64,000 nt of DNA from contig OX421961.1 of assembly GCA_949128115.1 (NCBI GenBank), positions 103,214,363 through 103,278,362 on the forward strand, given 5' to 3'. The DNA comes from Anaspis maculata (taxonomy: Eukaryota; Arthropoda; Insecta; Coleoptera; Scraptiidae). This document shows positions 45,176 to 57,154 of the stretch, in pieces (position 1 is the stretch's first letter; every line of letters begins with the position of its first letter). The translations under genes and the position numbers were made by a program. Under the pieces are notes generated by a model that made no database searches, was not told the DNA's origin, and saw only the letters and a list, made by a program, of their open reading frames with translations.

Positions 45176-46739
45176 TTAACTGATGTCTACAGCAGGTAAT
45201 TCAGTTTCTTCACTTATTTGGAGCCCTTCATCTTTGGTTGGTTGACGTTTCTTGCACAGCAGCAACAAAACCATCAACAGAGGAAGGTGTATTAGAGAAA
45301 ATCTGAATAGGGTCCTGGATGACTTGCTGGATGCATCTTTGTAAAAGTGATAAGCTGAAACACAAATGAAACACTAAAATCTGAGAGCTAATGGTAGAAA
45401 TATCAAAGCATTACCTAAGTAAGTAAAATATAGATTAAGAGGTGTTGCTCCTAGCAAAAACCAGTAATTGGTCACGTCCAAAATAGGAGCCAAGGTGGAA
45501 ATAGCTTGCAAGGCCACAGTATGTCTCAGTGCCACTCGTTTGCATAGCTCAGGATTTGTGACAGCCATCATTCTATACCCTGCCCTTGAATAATCCGGAC
45601 GGAGATTCCAAGACAAAGCGTTGAAATGAGGGAACTGCCAGCTGTACAAAAGGGCCGCCATCAGCCAAGCTCCTGGTCCTAATGAATCGGCACACGCTGC
45701 CCAGCCCATTAGTGGAGGAATGGCACCAACTGTAACAAAACAGCACGTCAAGAACTGTTTGAGTACATATTTAATTTATAAAAACATGGACCTAAATTAT
45801 TCATTACATTGATTAGATTTTTTTCATTTTTAAATCTAAGTAATGGTGTTTCTGGTAATCTTGATCCATGTTTCTAATAAAGAGGATAAAAAACATCAAC
45901 TGCCTTACCAACTGACCCTACCCAAGTGTTCAATATACTGATTCGCTTCATTGGGGTATAAATTCCTGCATATAAAATTAAATTTGCTAGACCTAAGGTA
46001 CCCGTTAATCCATTCACTCCATAAAATAATATAGACAATCCTGTAAGACTAGCACCAGCAGCAAACAGCATGGCATGTAGTTGCCTAAAATTTTAAACAT
46101 ATCATTGGGCTTTTCTCAAGATAAAAAATAGCTTACGTCAACTGGCCACAGACCAAAACCCTTTGTTTTGTCCTGTTCATTTGTGCATCAAAAGGAACTT
46201 CGTGAAATTGATTTATGGCATTAGCTGCACCGGATAGCAGTCCTGTGCCGATAGTACTGAAAAGAAACGTGTCCCACATGAACGGTGCAGGGGCCAACAC
46301 ATATCCGGATAACGATGTGATCACTACCAGACCTAAAAACCAAAGCTATAGCTGCTCCACTTGTGTTGGTACGTTTGGTACTAACCAGTCAGCCTTATCT
46401 TCGATAATTTCAGGTAATACTGTAGCAAATTACTATGATCGGCGGATGGTGTGGGCTTCCAAGCTGGTAAGGGTCTCGGTTTGATTGGTGCAATTTTCTC
46501 GACATCTTGAGTTAAGTGAAGTGTAGTTGACGATTTTGTAGGTGATTTGTTGACGTAACACGCTGCAGGTACTATGAAATTTACGAACTTCTGCAAGAAG
46601 ATTGCACAAAATGAAGAATCTTTGCCTTTTTGAAGGTTATATTTGAACTGACCTTATGTAATAAAACACCCTGGAAAATGTGGGATACAGTGCTGCTCCG
46701 GCATGGTTTTAATTGATGCAGTAATAATGTGGACATCAT
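45176..46739 (-). CDS. COX10: Protoheme IX farnesyltransferase COX10 (complete, six exons)
   Basis: COX10 farnesylates heme B to heme O in the mitochondrial inner membrane, the first step to heme A of cytochrome oxidase; it belongs to the UbiA prenyltransferases. Coding exons: 46739-46653, 46590-46386, 46332-46137, 46084-45909, 45729-45415, 45354-45176. All junctions are GT/AG and phases agree, giving 385 residues. The start is ATGATG with a basic N-terminus suited to import. Key motifs are [18 protein letters not shown] (residues 135-152, the prenyl-diphosphate/Mg site), [15 protein letters not shown] (205-219) and [12 protein letters not shown] (251-262, with the conserved His). Hydrophobic segments recur throughout. 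The chain is shorter than human (443) at the N-terminus. The stop is TAA at 45176-45178. Confidence 0.96.
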
Positions 46740-47014
46740 ATCCTTTCGTTTATGTCTAACATTTTAAGATTTCGCACCAAATCTCGAAGTCAACGGGCGT
46801 GCATTTTAAGGTTAGACTCACTTGACGTCTATGCACTTGACAGATGATTGACATTGACAGTTGATCGATCGATCAAAAAAAGTGACATTTTGTCACCAGT
46901 GGCGTAACTTGGGTTACTTGAGGTCTTATTTCTAGAGGGGCGCGATCGCGATTCAGTCAATCACAGCTTCACAGCCCTGGAAGTCCGAAAACTAAGGTCT
47001 CAAAGTACCATTAC
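46740..47014. other. COX10 upstream region with a decayed MITE end
   Basis: It probably contains the COX10 promoter. TTGATCGATCGATCAA at 46861-46876 is a 16-base perfect palindrome. The segment 46915-46985 resembles the GGGNCCTTATTTC MITE of 22069-22187 but stops at CAGCCCTGG. Confidence 0.5.
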
Positions 47015-48915
47015 GGACAAAAAAAAAAGTAGGACAGAGCCTGTCACGGAGTGTACCAAATTTGGTCTTGTGTCACAATGACACCGGCAGGGTGTCCAAT
47101 CTACGTTTCCCACGAGAACATCACGCATACCTGTGAGGATACAACTGGCGGTCTGTAGTAGCCGAATACATCCTTTTCGTATAAGGGCTATCTTAGTGCA
47201 AGCATCAGCAGGGTGGTACAAATTCTGACAGACGACAGTTAACGGCGAAACAACAGAAATTTTAGCTGTAGGGAATTTGCCGCGAGGCACCGTTGAACCG
47301 CAGCGGTTCCAACAACGGTCCTATCTCCATCTCTTGCTATCCAATTGCGTTCTCTTTTCATATCCTTCAAGCGCGAAAATGCATCGGTCCTAACCGTGGT
47401 GAGGTGTCAGGTGACCGCGGTTTCAGTTCAAAGTTTAAATGTTATCTTGACCTCACAATCGACACATCATCCACATAACAACAAACCTCTGAGCTGGGTA
47501 TCCGTATCCAAATGGAATAAATCCAGTTCCGTTCCAGCTAAACCCACCAATTTTCCCGAGCTCCCGTCCCGCTAGGTTATATCTGACAATTCTGACATAA
47601 GACAGATAAACCGCCACACTGAACCGGCCACTCCACCCGGTCCCTGATATTGCGAACCGTTGAAGTACACTCCAAGTAAAAAGTTTGAACCGGTCAGGTC
47701 GCGGCAACGCAGCGGTCATGCAGAATCGTGCACCGTTGACTCAACGGTGCCTCGCGGCAAAATGCCTTGTGTTTTGACATGGTTTTATCACATATTTTTA
47801 AGGTTATGTCATTTCAGAACGTGATTTGCTTAGAAAAGCAGCTTCCTTATTAATCCTGCACTGCAGAAGGACCTTATATGGTAATTCCATGCTCTAATCG
47901 TCCTAACAAGCCCAACTGGAAAACAAACTGTCAACGCATCTACTGTTCCAAATGTTCGTATCAATATTTAGGAAGGAGTCAAACAGTAATCAAAGTTGGA
48001 GCTCGTAATAGAAAATATTGGCAATATTTTGTACTTTTTAGGAGCGGCACATATTGGCATTTTGCTAGGTAATTGGCAGTTACCGCTAGAGACAATAACC
48101 AGATGTACCCAGGGTAGTGCAATCTTCCATTTACATTTCAAGAGTGTTGTAAGTGTTCATATCATATCGCAGAGAAAGGAGAAAGTCATTTGCAAAATCA
48201 TCGCTTATGTTTTTAAGTTTTGAAATTATATCGAATGCAAATAGTAATATATGGGTGGGCTAGTGGGTGGGTGAATCTATCAAATACATAAAAAAGTTTT
48301 GTACCTAACATCGTTATCAATCACTTTTGCGTATGTTCTAGTCGAATTTGTACCAACCTGTTCGAATATTCAATTACGCGCCGGGAATCTTACTCATTTG
48401 ACAACCGAACGCAAGCGCACTGTAGTAGGAAAATAGTGTATGAACTAGCGGGAATCTGCGCTCACAGGTATGCGCGCAAGTAATTTCTCGCATGGGAAAG
48501 GTGGATTGTGAAATGTGTGATGAGAAAGGTCGTCTATGGAAAGGTCCCATCATGCTTTTTTGCTATGGGTCAAGCGATACTAAGAAAGGCGCCAGTTTTT
48601 CAACCAATCATCAAACAATGTGATGGGATAGATCCCATCACACATTTCAAAATTGACACCCAGGGGCTCTGCTATCTTCGGGACACACATGTGATCCGTT
48701 CACGTGTGAAGTGTGAAGTTGCTAGGCAACCAGGCCTGTGATTGGGTGTCACCTAGGCAACATAACATGAGGAAATAGTTCCTGGGAATACCGAATAAAT
48801 AATAAATACCGAATAAATATAGAACCGGGGAATAGAACCGGTTCCGAATGTACGGCCCCAGGGAGAAATCAGTACACTCCGTGCATGGCAGTCTCTGTCC
48901 TACTTTTTTTTGTCC
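47015..48915. mobile_element. 1.9 kb foldback, GGACAAAAAAAA...AGTAGGACAGAG ends
   Basis: The left end GGACAAAAAAAAAAGTAGGA, then CAGAG and CACGGAGTGTACC, is mirrored by GTACACTCCGTGCATGGCAG, TCTCTGTCCTACTTTTTTTTGTCC. The arms are short (about 50 bases). The interior holds a second foldback (47270-47767) and, inverted, part of the 22069 MITE family (about 48675-48745). Open frames near 47878-48223 have no recognised domain. Confidence 0.75.
47270..47767. mobile_element. nested foldback, TTTGCCGCGAGGCACCGTTGA ends
   Basis: TTTGCCGCGAGGCACCGTTGA at the left is mirrored by TCAACGGTGCCTCGCGGCAAAA at the right. The arms also pair around GGTTTGAAC/GTTCAAA-like words. It is about 0.5 kb and lies inside 47015-48915. 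Confidence 0.8.
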
Positions 48916-49152
48916 AGTGGTGATTCTGTATCAAACCCGTAAAAATTCAAAGGCCGTTGAAAAAATTCAACCAATCGTGAAGCCGGTTTCTAATCGTTCC
49001 TAGATGACCAGCGCTTTTTAAAATTTTACTGGCCCGTTAAAACGTTACAGAATAGACCCTGCCCAAGCCCAAGCAGCAATAAGTTAAGGAAATTCGAGCA
49101 TCGATAAGGAAATTTTACCTAATTTAGTTAAAATTACGTAAATCTGACTCGA

Positions 49153-49733
49153 TAACGTATGGTCCGAAAGTTTTGGGAATTTTTTTGAAAGCTTATAACT
49201 TTTTTTGGATAGTTTTAATTTTGTAGCTTAATATTGCAAAAACTAGCATCATCTTCAACAATACCAAAATCATATTTAACATATTGAAGATGGGCCATTA
49301 TTTTTTATGGCTCTCAGTTTTCTTCTGCCATGTTCGATCATTCTCTGGACAACAGCAGGATTAATTTTTCTGAGCTCCTGCCTCCCAATGTACCGCAAGC
49401 TCGACCAATATAAGATTTTCGGTAAGCATTGAGCAGGATAGTATACCTACGACAAGGGATGGGAAGCTGCAAATGAAGACCAATTCCGGCGTCGCATTTT
49501 TCAATAACATTAGAGAATTTCACATTTGAGAAATTGGTACAAAAAATTATGGAACATGGCAGAAGAAAATTGAGACCCATCGAAGATAATGGTCCATTAT
49601 CAATATGTTGAATATGAATTTGTTATTGTTATATATGATGTTAATTTTTGCAATATCAAGTTGAAAAAATAAGACCCTTCAGAAAAAGTTATTAGTTTTG
49701 AACAATTTCCCAAAACTTTCGGACATTACGTTA
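49153..49733. mobile_element. 581-base foldback
   Basis: TAACGTATGGTCCGAAAGTT, then TTGGGAA, is mirrored by TTCCCAAAACTTTCGGACAT, TACGTTA. Arms of about 230 bases include TTGCAAAAACTAGCATCATC / GATGTTAATTTTTGCAA and CAATATGTTGAATATGA-like words. Confidence 0.82.
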
Positions 49734-50362
49734 ATAACTTACTTTGAGGGATTTCAATAAGATTTTTTTCCCTAATATAACTTTGAAGACAATATTTAAC
49801 CAATAGGTCTACATGATGGTTGAATTTACATAATAATGAACTCCCAATTCCTGAGAAAAAAATGTTCCAGCAAAAACAAGTTAATTTCACGTATTGCCAA
49901 ATTTTTATCTTCAACCCCTTCGCCCCCGCACCCTACCCTACTTCAAAATTTTAAATAGCATTATACCTCGCATTATACCTACCGTGTGATAAGTACATCA
50001 AATTTTTGTCAAAAATAATTTTAACATTTCCTAATAACCACTCCCTAAATCTTTTTCAATTCCAAAGGTAAGGTGTGAACCTCGGTGTGAACTCTGTAAA
50101 CGAAGGAGTTGAAGATAAAAAGATAATACGTGTTCTAGATGTCTGTCCCCCTCGAATTAAACAAGTGAGTACCTATGCCTTCATGTGCGTGAGTCTCAGT
50201 ACCTAATGCATTTTCTAAAAAGGCATATTGTGAATGTGAAGAAATTTGGTTGAAGGATAAACACCATTCTTTGCCCACTATTTTCAATCGAAACTCATTG
50301 TGATATTTTGTTTTCGGAATGGGGTACTGAATTTAAAATGTGAACGGCATATATGTTGGCGG
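49734..50362. other. spacer with an AATTTTTATCTTCAACCCC module
   Basis: AAATTTTTATCTTCAACCCC, then TTCGCCCCCGCACC, at 49902-49945 is the same module found at 51835, 52565, 52875, 54500 and 54800. No gene was recognised. Confidence 0.5.
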
Positions 50363-51417
50363 CGCCCTTTTTCAAAATGACGTAACTTTGGATTGACACA
50401 ACCGATTTTGAATTTGTTTCTACAGGTTTTTAGATCCATTTCATTTCTCAGAAAACCATTCCTTTGACGAGATGCTGTTTTTAATTTCAATTGCTTCTTT
50501 TACAGGGTGGAATGTAAAACATTGCAAAATTGTGCTGAGCTCCACCGATCCCCGTTTCTGTGAAAAATGTTTTTTTCGAATTCTAATGAATCATTCATGA
50601 AGCCTGATGTCTAATCTCGAATTGGTTTTTGAATTTTCTAGATAAGATGTCCAACCATGAAGATATGATTTTTTTTTTACTTTCCCGACCCACCACAATC
50701 TGTTCACGGGATAAAAAGTTGGAAAATTTGTAGTTTTTCCAGAGAGGAAAACTCGAAAACCGTGGGTCCGATTTCGAATATTTTTTCCTCTAAAAATTAA
50801 TTCAATCTTTGATCAAACTTTTATTCCCAGCATATTTGCACCTAAAAGGGATATTTCCTGGAGCTCATCACATTCGAAGTTTGCACTGCAGTTTATTCAA
50901 ATGCACGGAATGTGCAAATTTAATTTTGAAAAAACTACCGTCGGGAAACCTGAACCGTGTCAATTTTGAAGATGGATCTACACGTTGGAAATGGTCTTAA
51001 TCGTCATAGGGGACCTCAAAACGGATGTATTCGTCGGAATCTCGAGAACAATTGTTAGCGCTTTCACAAAACTCTCACCCTCCTCGTTGGGTAATGGGTC
51101 GGGAAAGTAAAAAAATCATATCGTCATTGTTGGACTTCTGATTTTGAAAATTCAAAAACCGTTTCGCGATTAGACATCAGGCTTCATGAATAATTCATTA
51201 GAAATCGGAAAAAAAATTGTCCACAGAAACGGGGATCGGTCTAACTTGACACAGTTTTGCAATGTTTTACATTCCACCCTGTAAGAAAAAGTAATTGGAA
51301 TCAAAAACCTGATCTTGTCAAAGGGATGGATTGCGGAAAAATGGATCTAAAAAAACTATGGGAACAAATTCAAAATTGATTGTGTCAATCCAAAGTTACG
51401 TCATTTTGAAAAAGGGC
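50363..51417. mobile_element. 1.05 kb foldback with inner TACAGGGTGG pair
   Basis: GCCCTTTTTCAAAATGACGT, then AACTTTGGATTGACACA, is mirrored by TGTGTCAATCCAAAGTTACG, TCATTTTGAAAAAGGGC. Inside, TACAGGGTGGAATGTAAAAC (50503) is mirrored by GTTTTACATTCCACCCTGTA (ends about 51291), followed by more arm pairing (CCGATCCCCGTTTCTGTG). Confidence 0.88.
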
Positions 51418-51555
51418 AAAATTTTTGATACCGTCATTCCAGTTGTTGAGCAGTTTAGATATTCAATATAGCCTAGCCCAGCTTTGGGAGTGGCAGCTAT
51501 GTAACAGCGAAAACATCAGAAAGCTAGGGCGTCTGCTAGTTTGCGAGAAGTTCGG

Positions 51556-51597
51556 GGAACGGACGGACGGATGGACGGACGGACGGACGGACGGACA
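51556..51597. repeat. (GGAC)n microsatellite
   Basis: Imperfect GGAC/GGAT tetramers, about ten units. Confidence 0.9.
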
Positions 51598-51961
51598 AAG
51601 CGGCCGCAATAGCGATTTTCATCAAGATGGAAAATGCGCTAAAAATCGACCTCTGTTTTTGCTAGAAAATCTATTCCTCAGAAATCAGAAGGTAATAGGG
51701 GAAAAATCGAGGGAAAAACTGTCCTTTAATAACAATTGATGAGAGGATTAAAGAAACGTCATTGTTTTTCCTGTTGCTGTCGCCAAGACGTTAAATAATG
51801 ACGATCCGTTTGAAATTTTCAAGTAGGGCAGGGTGGGGGCGAAGGGATAGAAGATAAAAATTTGGCATTACGTGTCTTCTGTCCCCTCGAAATAAAAATC
51901 GACCTGTTTCGGCGTTTTTCTGTAAAAAAAAATTGGCGGCTTGGAACATAAATACGGACTG

Positions 51962-52110
51962 ACCTCGGGTTCCACCAACATTTTAAGAGCAGATTCAATC
52001 TATCACGCTGATAGAGTTGCTATGCACCAGCCAATAGAATGGCCAGTTGCTTAGTTACTATCAGAGTGATAAAGTTATCGCGTTGATAAAAGTTTGATGG
52101 AACCCGAGGT
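51962..52110. mobile_element. MITE, GGGTTCCACC family, copy 2
   Basis: ACCTCGGGTTCCACCAACAT is mirrored by GATGGAACCCGAGGT. It is 149 bases with an inner inverted pair TATCACGCTGATAGAG / TATCGCGTTGATAA. It is related to 5454-5690 by the GGGTTCCACC end. Confidence 0.8.
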
Positions 52111-52997
52111 GAGTTTAATAGGTATTCTTTCGGCAATCGAAATTCATGTTTTGACTATCGACACCTAAAATTAAAAAGTGATAGGTACCTATCTACCTCG
52201 CTACCTACCTATACGGTATAACGGAGAACGGTACTTATAGTGTGAGAGTATGAAAATTAGGAATAGTACTTATATACCTAGGTAGGCACCTCATAAAAAT
52301 ATGGATTGCGGTCAGGACCTCTTTTGCACTGTTAATTTCAAAGCGACTATACCTATACGAGTTTCATTCATTAAAACTTACAGAACTACGCAAAATCCAT
52401 AAACCAAAGCGGAAACTTTCTCAATTTAATCATTTTAAAGCAGCTGTCTACAGGTGTTCATTTGAAAAGTTGTCACACCTGATTTCTCGCCGCCAAAATT
52501 TTTCACGGGAAAACGCCGAAACAGGTCGATTTTTGTTTCGAGGGGTACATCTGGGACACATATTGTCAAATTTTTATCTTCAACATCTTCGCCCCCACCC
52601 CACACTATACTTTGAAATTTCAAGTAGCATTACCTATCTTGTGAAAATCAAATTGAAGGTAATGAAATTCTCTTTCCGCCAAACATATTTTTCGAGATAT
52701 TTTAAATTTTTTTAAATCACCCTCAACCCTTGTAAAAATCCTCTCTTTGTTAGATAATGAAAGGAAAGTTCTCCCTCTATAAACTCCCAATTCTTAAGAG
52801 ATAGGCTTTCCAGCAAAAAGTCAAAAACAGACCGATTTTTATTTCAATGGGGTCATCTAAGACACTTATGGCCAAATTTTCATCTTCAACCCCTTTCCTA
52901 CCACCCCACCCTACTTTAGAGGAACAAGAAAAATATATTTGACGGAAAGAGAATTTTATTGCCTTCAATTTGATGTTTCACAAGAAGATAGGTAGGT

Positions 52998-54476
52998 ATA
53001 CAGGGTGGTGAAAGTTTCGATGCTCACCATTGGTATCTTGGAAACGGTGAGAGATACGAGGTCGGTTAAATTAGAAAAAAGTTGCGCATTTTTGTGGGGA
53101 TTGAGAATATGTAAAGAAACTTTGAATATTTTGATTGGTTTACGATTTATTACGAAAAAACTGAAAATTTTGATTTCAGAAATTATTTTTTATCTTTCCA
53201 ACCATTCAAGCTATTTTAATCAAACTTGGTAGTTTTATGTTTTTGATCACTCCGAGTCAATCAACGTTGACAGAAATTTTCCAGGCCTTCTAGATGTCAA
53301 ATTATGATAGTCAACTTTTGTTTTTCTTATGGCCGCCATATTGGATTTTTGCACAAATAGATAGAGGAAAAAAATAGCTTTCCGAATTAGTAACCAACAT
53401 GTTCTTTTAATGACATTTTAAGCGTCAAATTTTGAAATTTCCGTAAATTATTGACAAAATCGGGAATTCTTTGAAAAACAATTGAAATATTGTCAATAGC
53501 AACAACAAAAAAGTGACAGATGGTGTGCAATTGACGTATCTAACTTCTTAATCGTGTTTTGCGCTTGTTTGTACCGGTAGTTCATAAATTGAATGGATCA
53601 AGGGTGTCTGTGAGTTCAAAAACGTCTGTCGGAACTAGCATATCGTTCTTGTTAAAGTTGAAAAAATTTATTAGAAAAAGAGTAAGGATTACTTTAGTTT
53701 TGACAGACGTTTTTGAATTCACAGGCACCCTTGACTCATTTAACTCATGAGCTCTCGGTACAAACAAGCACAAAACACGATTGAGAAGTTACGGCTCGAT
53801 ACCAAGTTGGGGCTGAGACCGCCGTAAGTGCCGTTACCATAGCAACGGCGGATACCAACCAATCAGACCGCGCTGTATTTGGCGAGTTACGCCGCCGTCC
53901 CAAACTTCGCGCCTGACACTTGGTATTGAGCCCTTAGATACGTCAATTGAACACAATCTTTTTTCTGTTGTTGCTATTGATGATATTTCATTTGTTTTTC
54001 AAAGCATTCCCGATTTTGTCAATAATTTACAAGAATTTCAAAATTTGACGCTAAAAATGTCATAAAAAGAACATGTTGGTTACTAATTCGGGAAGCTAAT
54101 TTTGTTCGCTATTCATTAATGCAAAAATCCAATGTGGCGGCTATAAGAAAAACAAAAGTTGACTATCATAATTTGACATCTACAAGGCCTGGAAAATTTC
54201 TGCCAACGTTGATCGACTTGGAGTGATCAAAAACATAAAACTACCAAGTTTGATTGAAGTAGCTTGAATGGTTGGAAAGATAAAAAATTATTTCTGAAAT
54301 CAAAATTTTCAGTTTTTTCGTGATAAATCGTGAACCAATCAAAATATTCAAAGTTTCTTTTCAGATTCTTAATCGCCACAAAAATGCGCAACTTTTTTCT
54401 AATTTAACCGACCTCGTATCTCTTACCGTTTCCAAGATACCAATGGTGAGCATCGAAATTTTCACCACCCTGTATA
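52998..54476. mobile_element. inner foldback with TATACAGGGTGGTGAAA ends
   Basis: TATACAGGGTGGTGAAAGTT, then TCGATGCTCACCATTGGTATC, is mirrored by GATACCAATGGTGAGCATCG, AAATTTTCACCACCCTGTATA. Arms pair nearly the whole way to a centre near 53660, where AAAAACGTCTGTC / GACAGACGTTTTT face each other. Only the right arm carries the MITE at 53792-53933. Confidence 0.9.
53792..53933. mobile_element. 142-base PIF/Harbinger-like MITE with TTA target duplication
   Basis: The ends CGGCTCGATACCAAGT and ACTTGGTATTGAGCCC are inverted. TTA flanks both sides (53789-53791 and 53934-53936). The left arm of the host palindrome (near 53530-53560) shows the same sequence without the insert, so the duplication is confirmed within the window. 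A 3-base TTA/TAA target and GGGCTC ends fit PIF/Harbinger. Confidence 0.85.
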
Positions 54477-54958
54477 ATGGTATATATTTGAAACATTAAA
54501 GTAGGGTGGAGTGGGGGCGAAGGGGTTGAAGATGAAAATTTGGCCATCCGTGTCTTAGATGACCCTTGAAATAAAAATTGGCCAGTTTTAGCTGGAAAGT
54601 CTATTTCTCAAGATTCGGGGTGTTTAGGGAGAATTTTTTTTTCTTAAATCAACGAAGAAAGGATTTTCACAAGAGTTGGGGGGTGGGTGGTTTGTAATAA
54701 TTAGAAATATGTTTGACGGAAAGAGAATTCCATTGCCTTCAATTTGATGTACGTATCACAAGATAGGTAATAATATGCTATTTGAAATTTCAAAGTAGGG
54801 TGGGGTGGGGGCGAGGGGGTTGAAGGTAAAAATTTGGCAATAGGTGTCCTGAATGTCCCTCTCGAAACAAAAATCGACCTGTTTCGGCGTTTTCCTGTAC
54901 TTAAAACCTTTTGGCGGCGAGAAATCAGGGGTGACAACTTTTCAAATGAACACCTGTA

Positions 54959-55512
54959 TAATATGAATGCACACGCATACCGCATACGTGAAGAATATTT
55001 ATGGTCCTGCCAGCGAAAGCCGTGTATCTTTGATTGATTAATAAATAAACTAATGAACTTTCACATTGACAATCAAAAGTGAAAATAAATCCAGTCAACT
55101 CCCTCGGGATCAATTTCGAAATCACCGTAATATTAGATGGCCCGCCGTCGCGACGAAAATTAAAATATCCTGCATTCCTGCATATCCTGTGGAGAGTGTG
55201 GAGTGCACGCCGAGTTGCATACTCCCCGAGCCGTCAATCTGAAAATGCGCTCCCCTCATTCCGATCGCACGCCGAAGCTACGCGAACGGGCTTCGAGAAA
55301 GGTCCCATCGTCCAATTCCTCCTCGTTCGCTCCTTCTCCACAAATTTCAGACATAACCTACCAAGTGCACCCACCATTAGTGGTTGTCGTCGTGTTACCA
55401 GCAGTTTTGTGCCCGCAGGAATCCATCAGCGTGCGAATAAACGTCATACTGGACGGTTTCTGGCTGACGGTTTTATGGTGGTTTAGTGCCAAGTACTCGC
55501 GTGGCTGATAAA
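54959..55512 (+). promoter_or_regulatory. probable S6K promoter and 5' untranslated region
   Basis: From about 55140 the sequence becomes clearly GC-richer than its surroundings up to the S6K ATG, as at an insect promoter. No TATA box is evident. An open frame at 55079-55486 shows no known domain and is probably incidental. Confidence 0.4.
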
Positions 55513-55602
55513 ATGGCAGGTGCAGGAATATTCGATATTGAGCTGCACGACCAGCAACCAGAAGATTCAGATGACGAAGATGATGCCATAGAAATTGCAG
55601 AG
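55513..55602 (+). CDS. S6k: Ribosomal protein S6 kinase (p70 S6K), first coding exon, partial
   Basis: S6K is the cytosolic AGC kinase activated by TORC1 and PDK1 that phosphorylates ribosomal protein S6. The exon starts at ATG 55513 in good context (AAAATGG) and encodes MAGAGIFDIELHDQQPEDSD followed by an acidic DDEDDAIEIAE stretch. FDIEL at residues 7-11 is the TOR signalling (TOS) motif; vertebrate S6K1 has FDIDL and fly S6k FDLEL, each followed by an acidic run. I place the donor at GAG|GTGAAA (55602/55603), phase 0; this is a weak donor and the exon may run slightly further. No kinase-domain exon was recognised downstream. Confidence 0.82.
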
Positions 55603-56701
55603 GTGAAACTCGACAATATTGTGCAACTTGTGTGGCTCGAAAATTCGGATCTCAGGCGAAAATTGCGCATGCATTCGGATTTTTGCTTTATAATAATCTT
55701 ATCTGTTGCTCAAACTTGATTTCACTTCAATGTCACACCTCACATCACAACCTAAAACTCACAAGTTGGGACATTCTGGGAGCTGCATTCTAATTATTAT
55801 AATTGATAACGGGTGTTCATTAATTATTCCAAATGGGTTCATTGGAGTTGCCCGTGACTCACACTCACGAAATGAGATTCCAGGTATAATTCACCTGATT
55901 TTCTTTTGAGCTGTCATCTGGTCAAAAAGTTAAATGATATTCATACTTGAACAAAAATAGTTCACGATTGATACCTGCTTCTGGAATGGGAGTAAATAAA
56001 TGTCGATGAAACTTGAACCTATATATTTGGATCTACCTACCGAACATCTGCCCATAGGGCGTTATAAATTCAATGTAGAGGTAGCAGGTGAAGCCAGCTC
56101 ATTTACTATGCGATTAAAAAAAATGAAACAAAGTATCTATGGTCAATTTTTGGAAAGAAAAATTCATCGAACTGACTTTTTTTTGTACGTAACACCCAAG
56201 TCAGCCCTAATTTTTTTCAGCATTATACACTAGATACCCGATACCTAAGTATATCTAATTACCTACTTAATTGAGCAACGTTGTTTACGGTCTCTAAAAT
56301 ATATGACACTAACATGAACAACACGCGTCTAAAAACACACCCAAGTATTTGGACAGGTACCGCAAATTACAATGCAAAACTACTACAGTATAGTGCATTC
56401 GACTCTAGTGTGATTCGAGTGAGCTGATTTCCAGAATTTCTCCTTTCCATGGGCGTCGCGTGGGGAGGCTCTCGGCAAACTCGAACCATACTAGGGTTAG
56501 GCTTAGTCGAGTTAGCTGGGGGACTGGGAGGTGGGAGCCTGGCCGAGCGACGCGCTTGGCAAGAACACACTCAAGAAATCACAGAGGTCACTTGACGAAT
56601 AAATAAGCATAAAGGCACTACAAAAATATTCTGCCTAGTTTGTCTCGTCAGTTCATACCCAGAAGCACAAGCCCAAGTCATAAAACTGCATTTCTTATAG
56701 G
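55603..56701. other. probable S6K intron 1, start
   Basis: No further S6K exon was recognised. An open frame at 56000-56233 has no known domain. Confidence 0.4.
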
Positions 56702-57154
56702 CCAGTAGCAGGAATGTTCGAGGTTGCAAAATGTCCCGCATAGAAATTTTTTTTTTTGATATTAGTTTACTTGGGGGTCGCAATGAAGAATCCAAATTTG
56801 TGATCTTCTGTGAACTCCGGAACCATGGTAAAAAAATGAAGAAAGTGAAAAGTCGTGAAAATCCGAGTGAAAATCGTTGTTTTTATTGAATAACTCGTAA
56901 ACGGTGTTTCTACGAACAAAATGTCTAGTAATATAATCAAATTGAAGAGCGTTAAATTTTGAACAAAATGATGCCAAAGCCATTTTTGTGCAATAAACGG
57001 TTACCGAAATACAGCTTTCGGAAGTCTACCCTTTAAATCACTCGAAGCTGTCAGATGAATTCTGGCCGTCAAACTGCAGGTTCTCGCTCAAGAGGCTATA
57101 CTGTCATTGTCCGTGGACGGATATGGTTGCCCCAAACATTTCTTGAAAGATAAT

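Larger units (their letters stand above)
52449..54958. mobile_element. 2.5 kb composite palindrome
   Basis: The outer ends ACAGGTGTTCATTTGAAAAG and CTTTTCAAATGAACACCTGT are perfect inverted repeats. The outer arms carry AAACGCCGAAACAGGTCGAT, the CTTCAACCCCTTCGCCCCC module and GGTAATGAAATTCTCTTTCC in mirrored order, partly duplicated within each arm (52490-52720, 52790-52980, 54490-54780, 54790-54950). The inner part is the foldback 52998-54476. Confidence 0.82.

Noticed and set aside
47878..48223. Captured gene fragment inside the 47015-48915 foldback
   Set aside because: Two overlapping frames look open, but neither resembles a protein I know and there are no splice signals of note.
55079..55486. 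Open frame of 135 codons just upstream of S6K
   Set aside because: Composition is that of a GC-richer promoter/leader; no conserved motif; another frame carries the S6K start.
56000..56233. Possible further S6K exon (MKLEPIYLDLPTEHL...)
   Set aside because: No similarity to the S6K linker or kinase domain; the ATG and length are ordinary for chance open frames.
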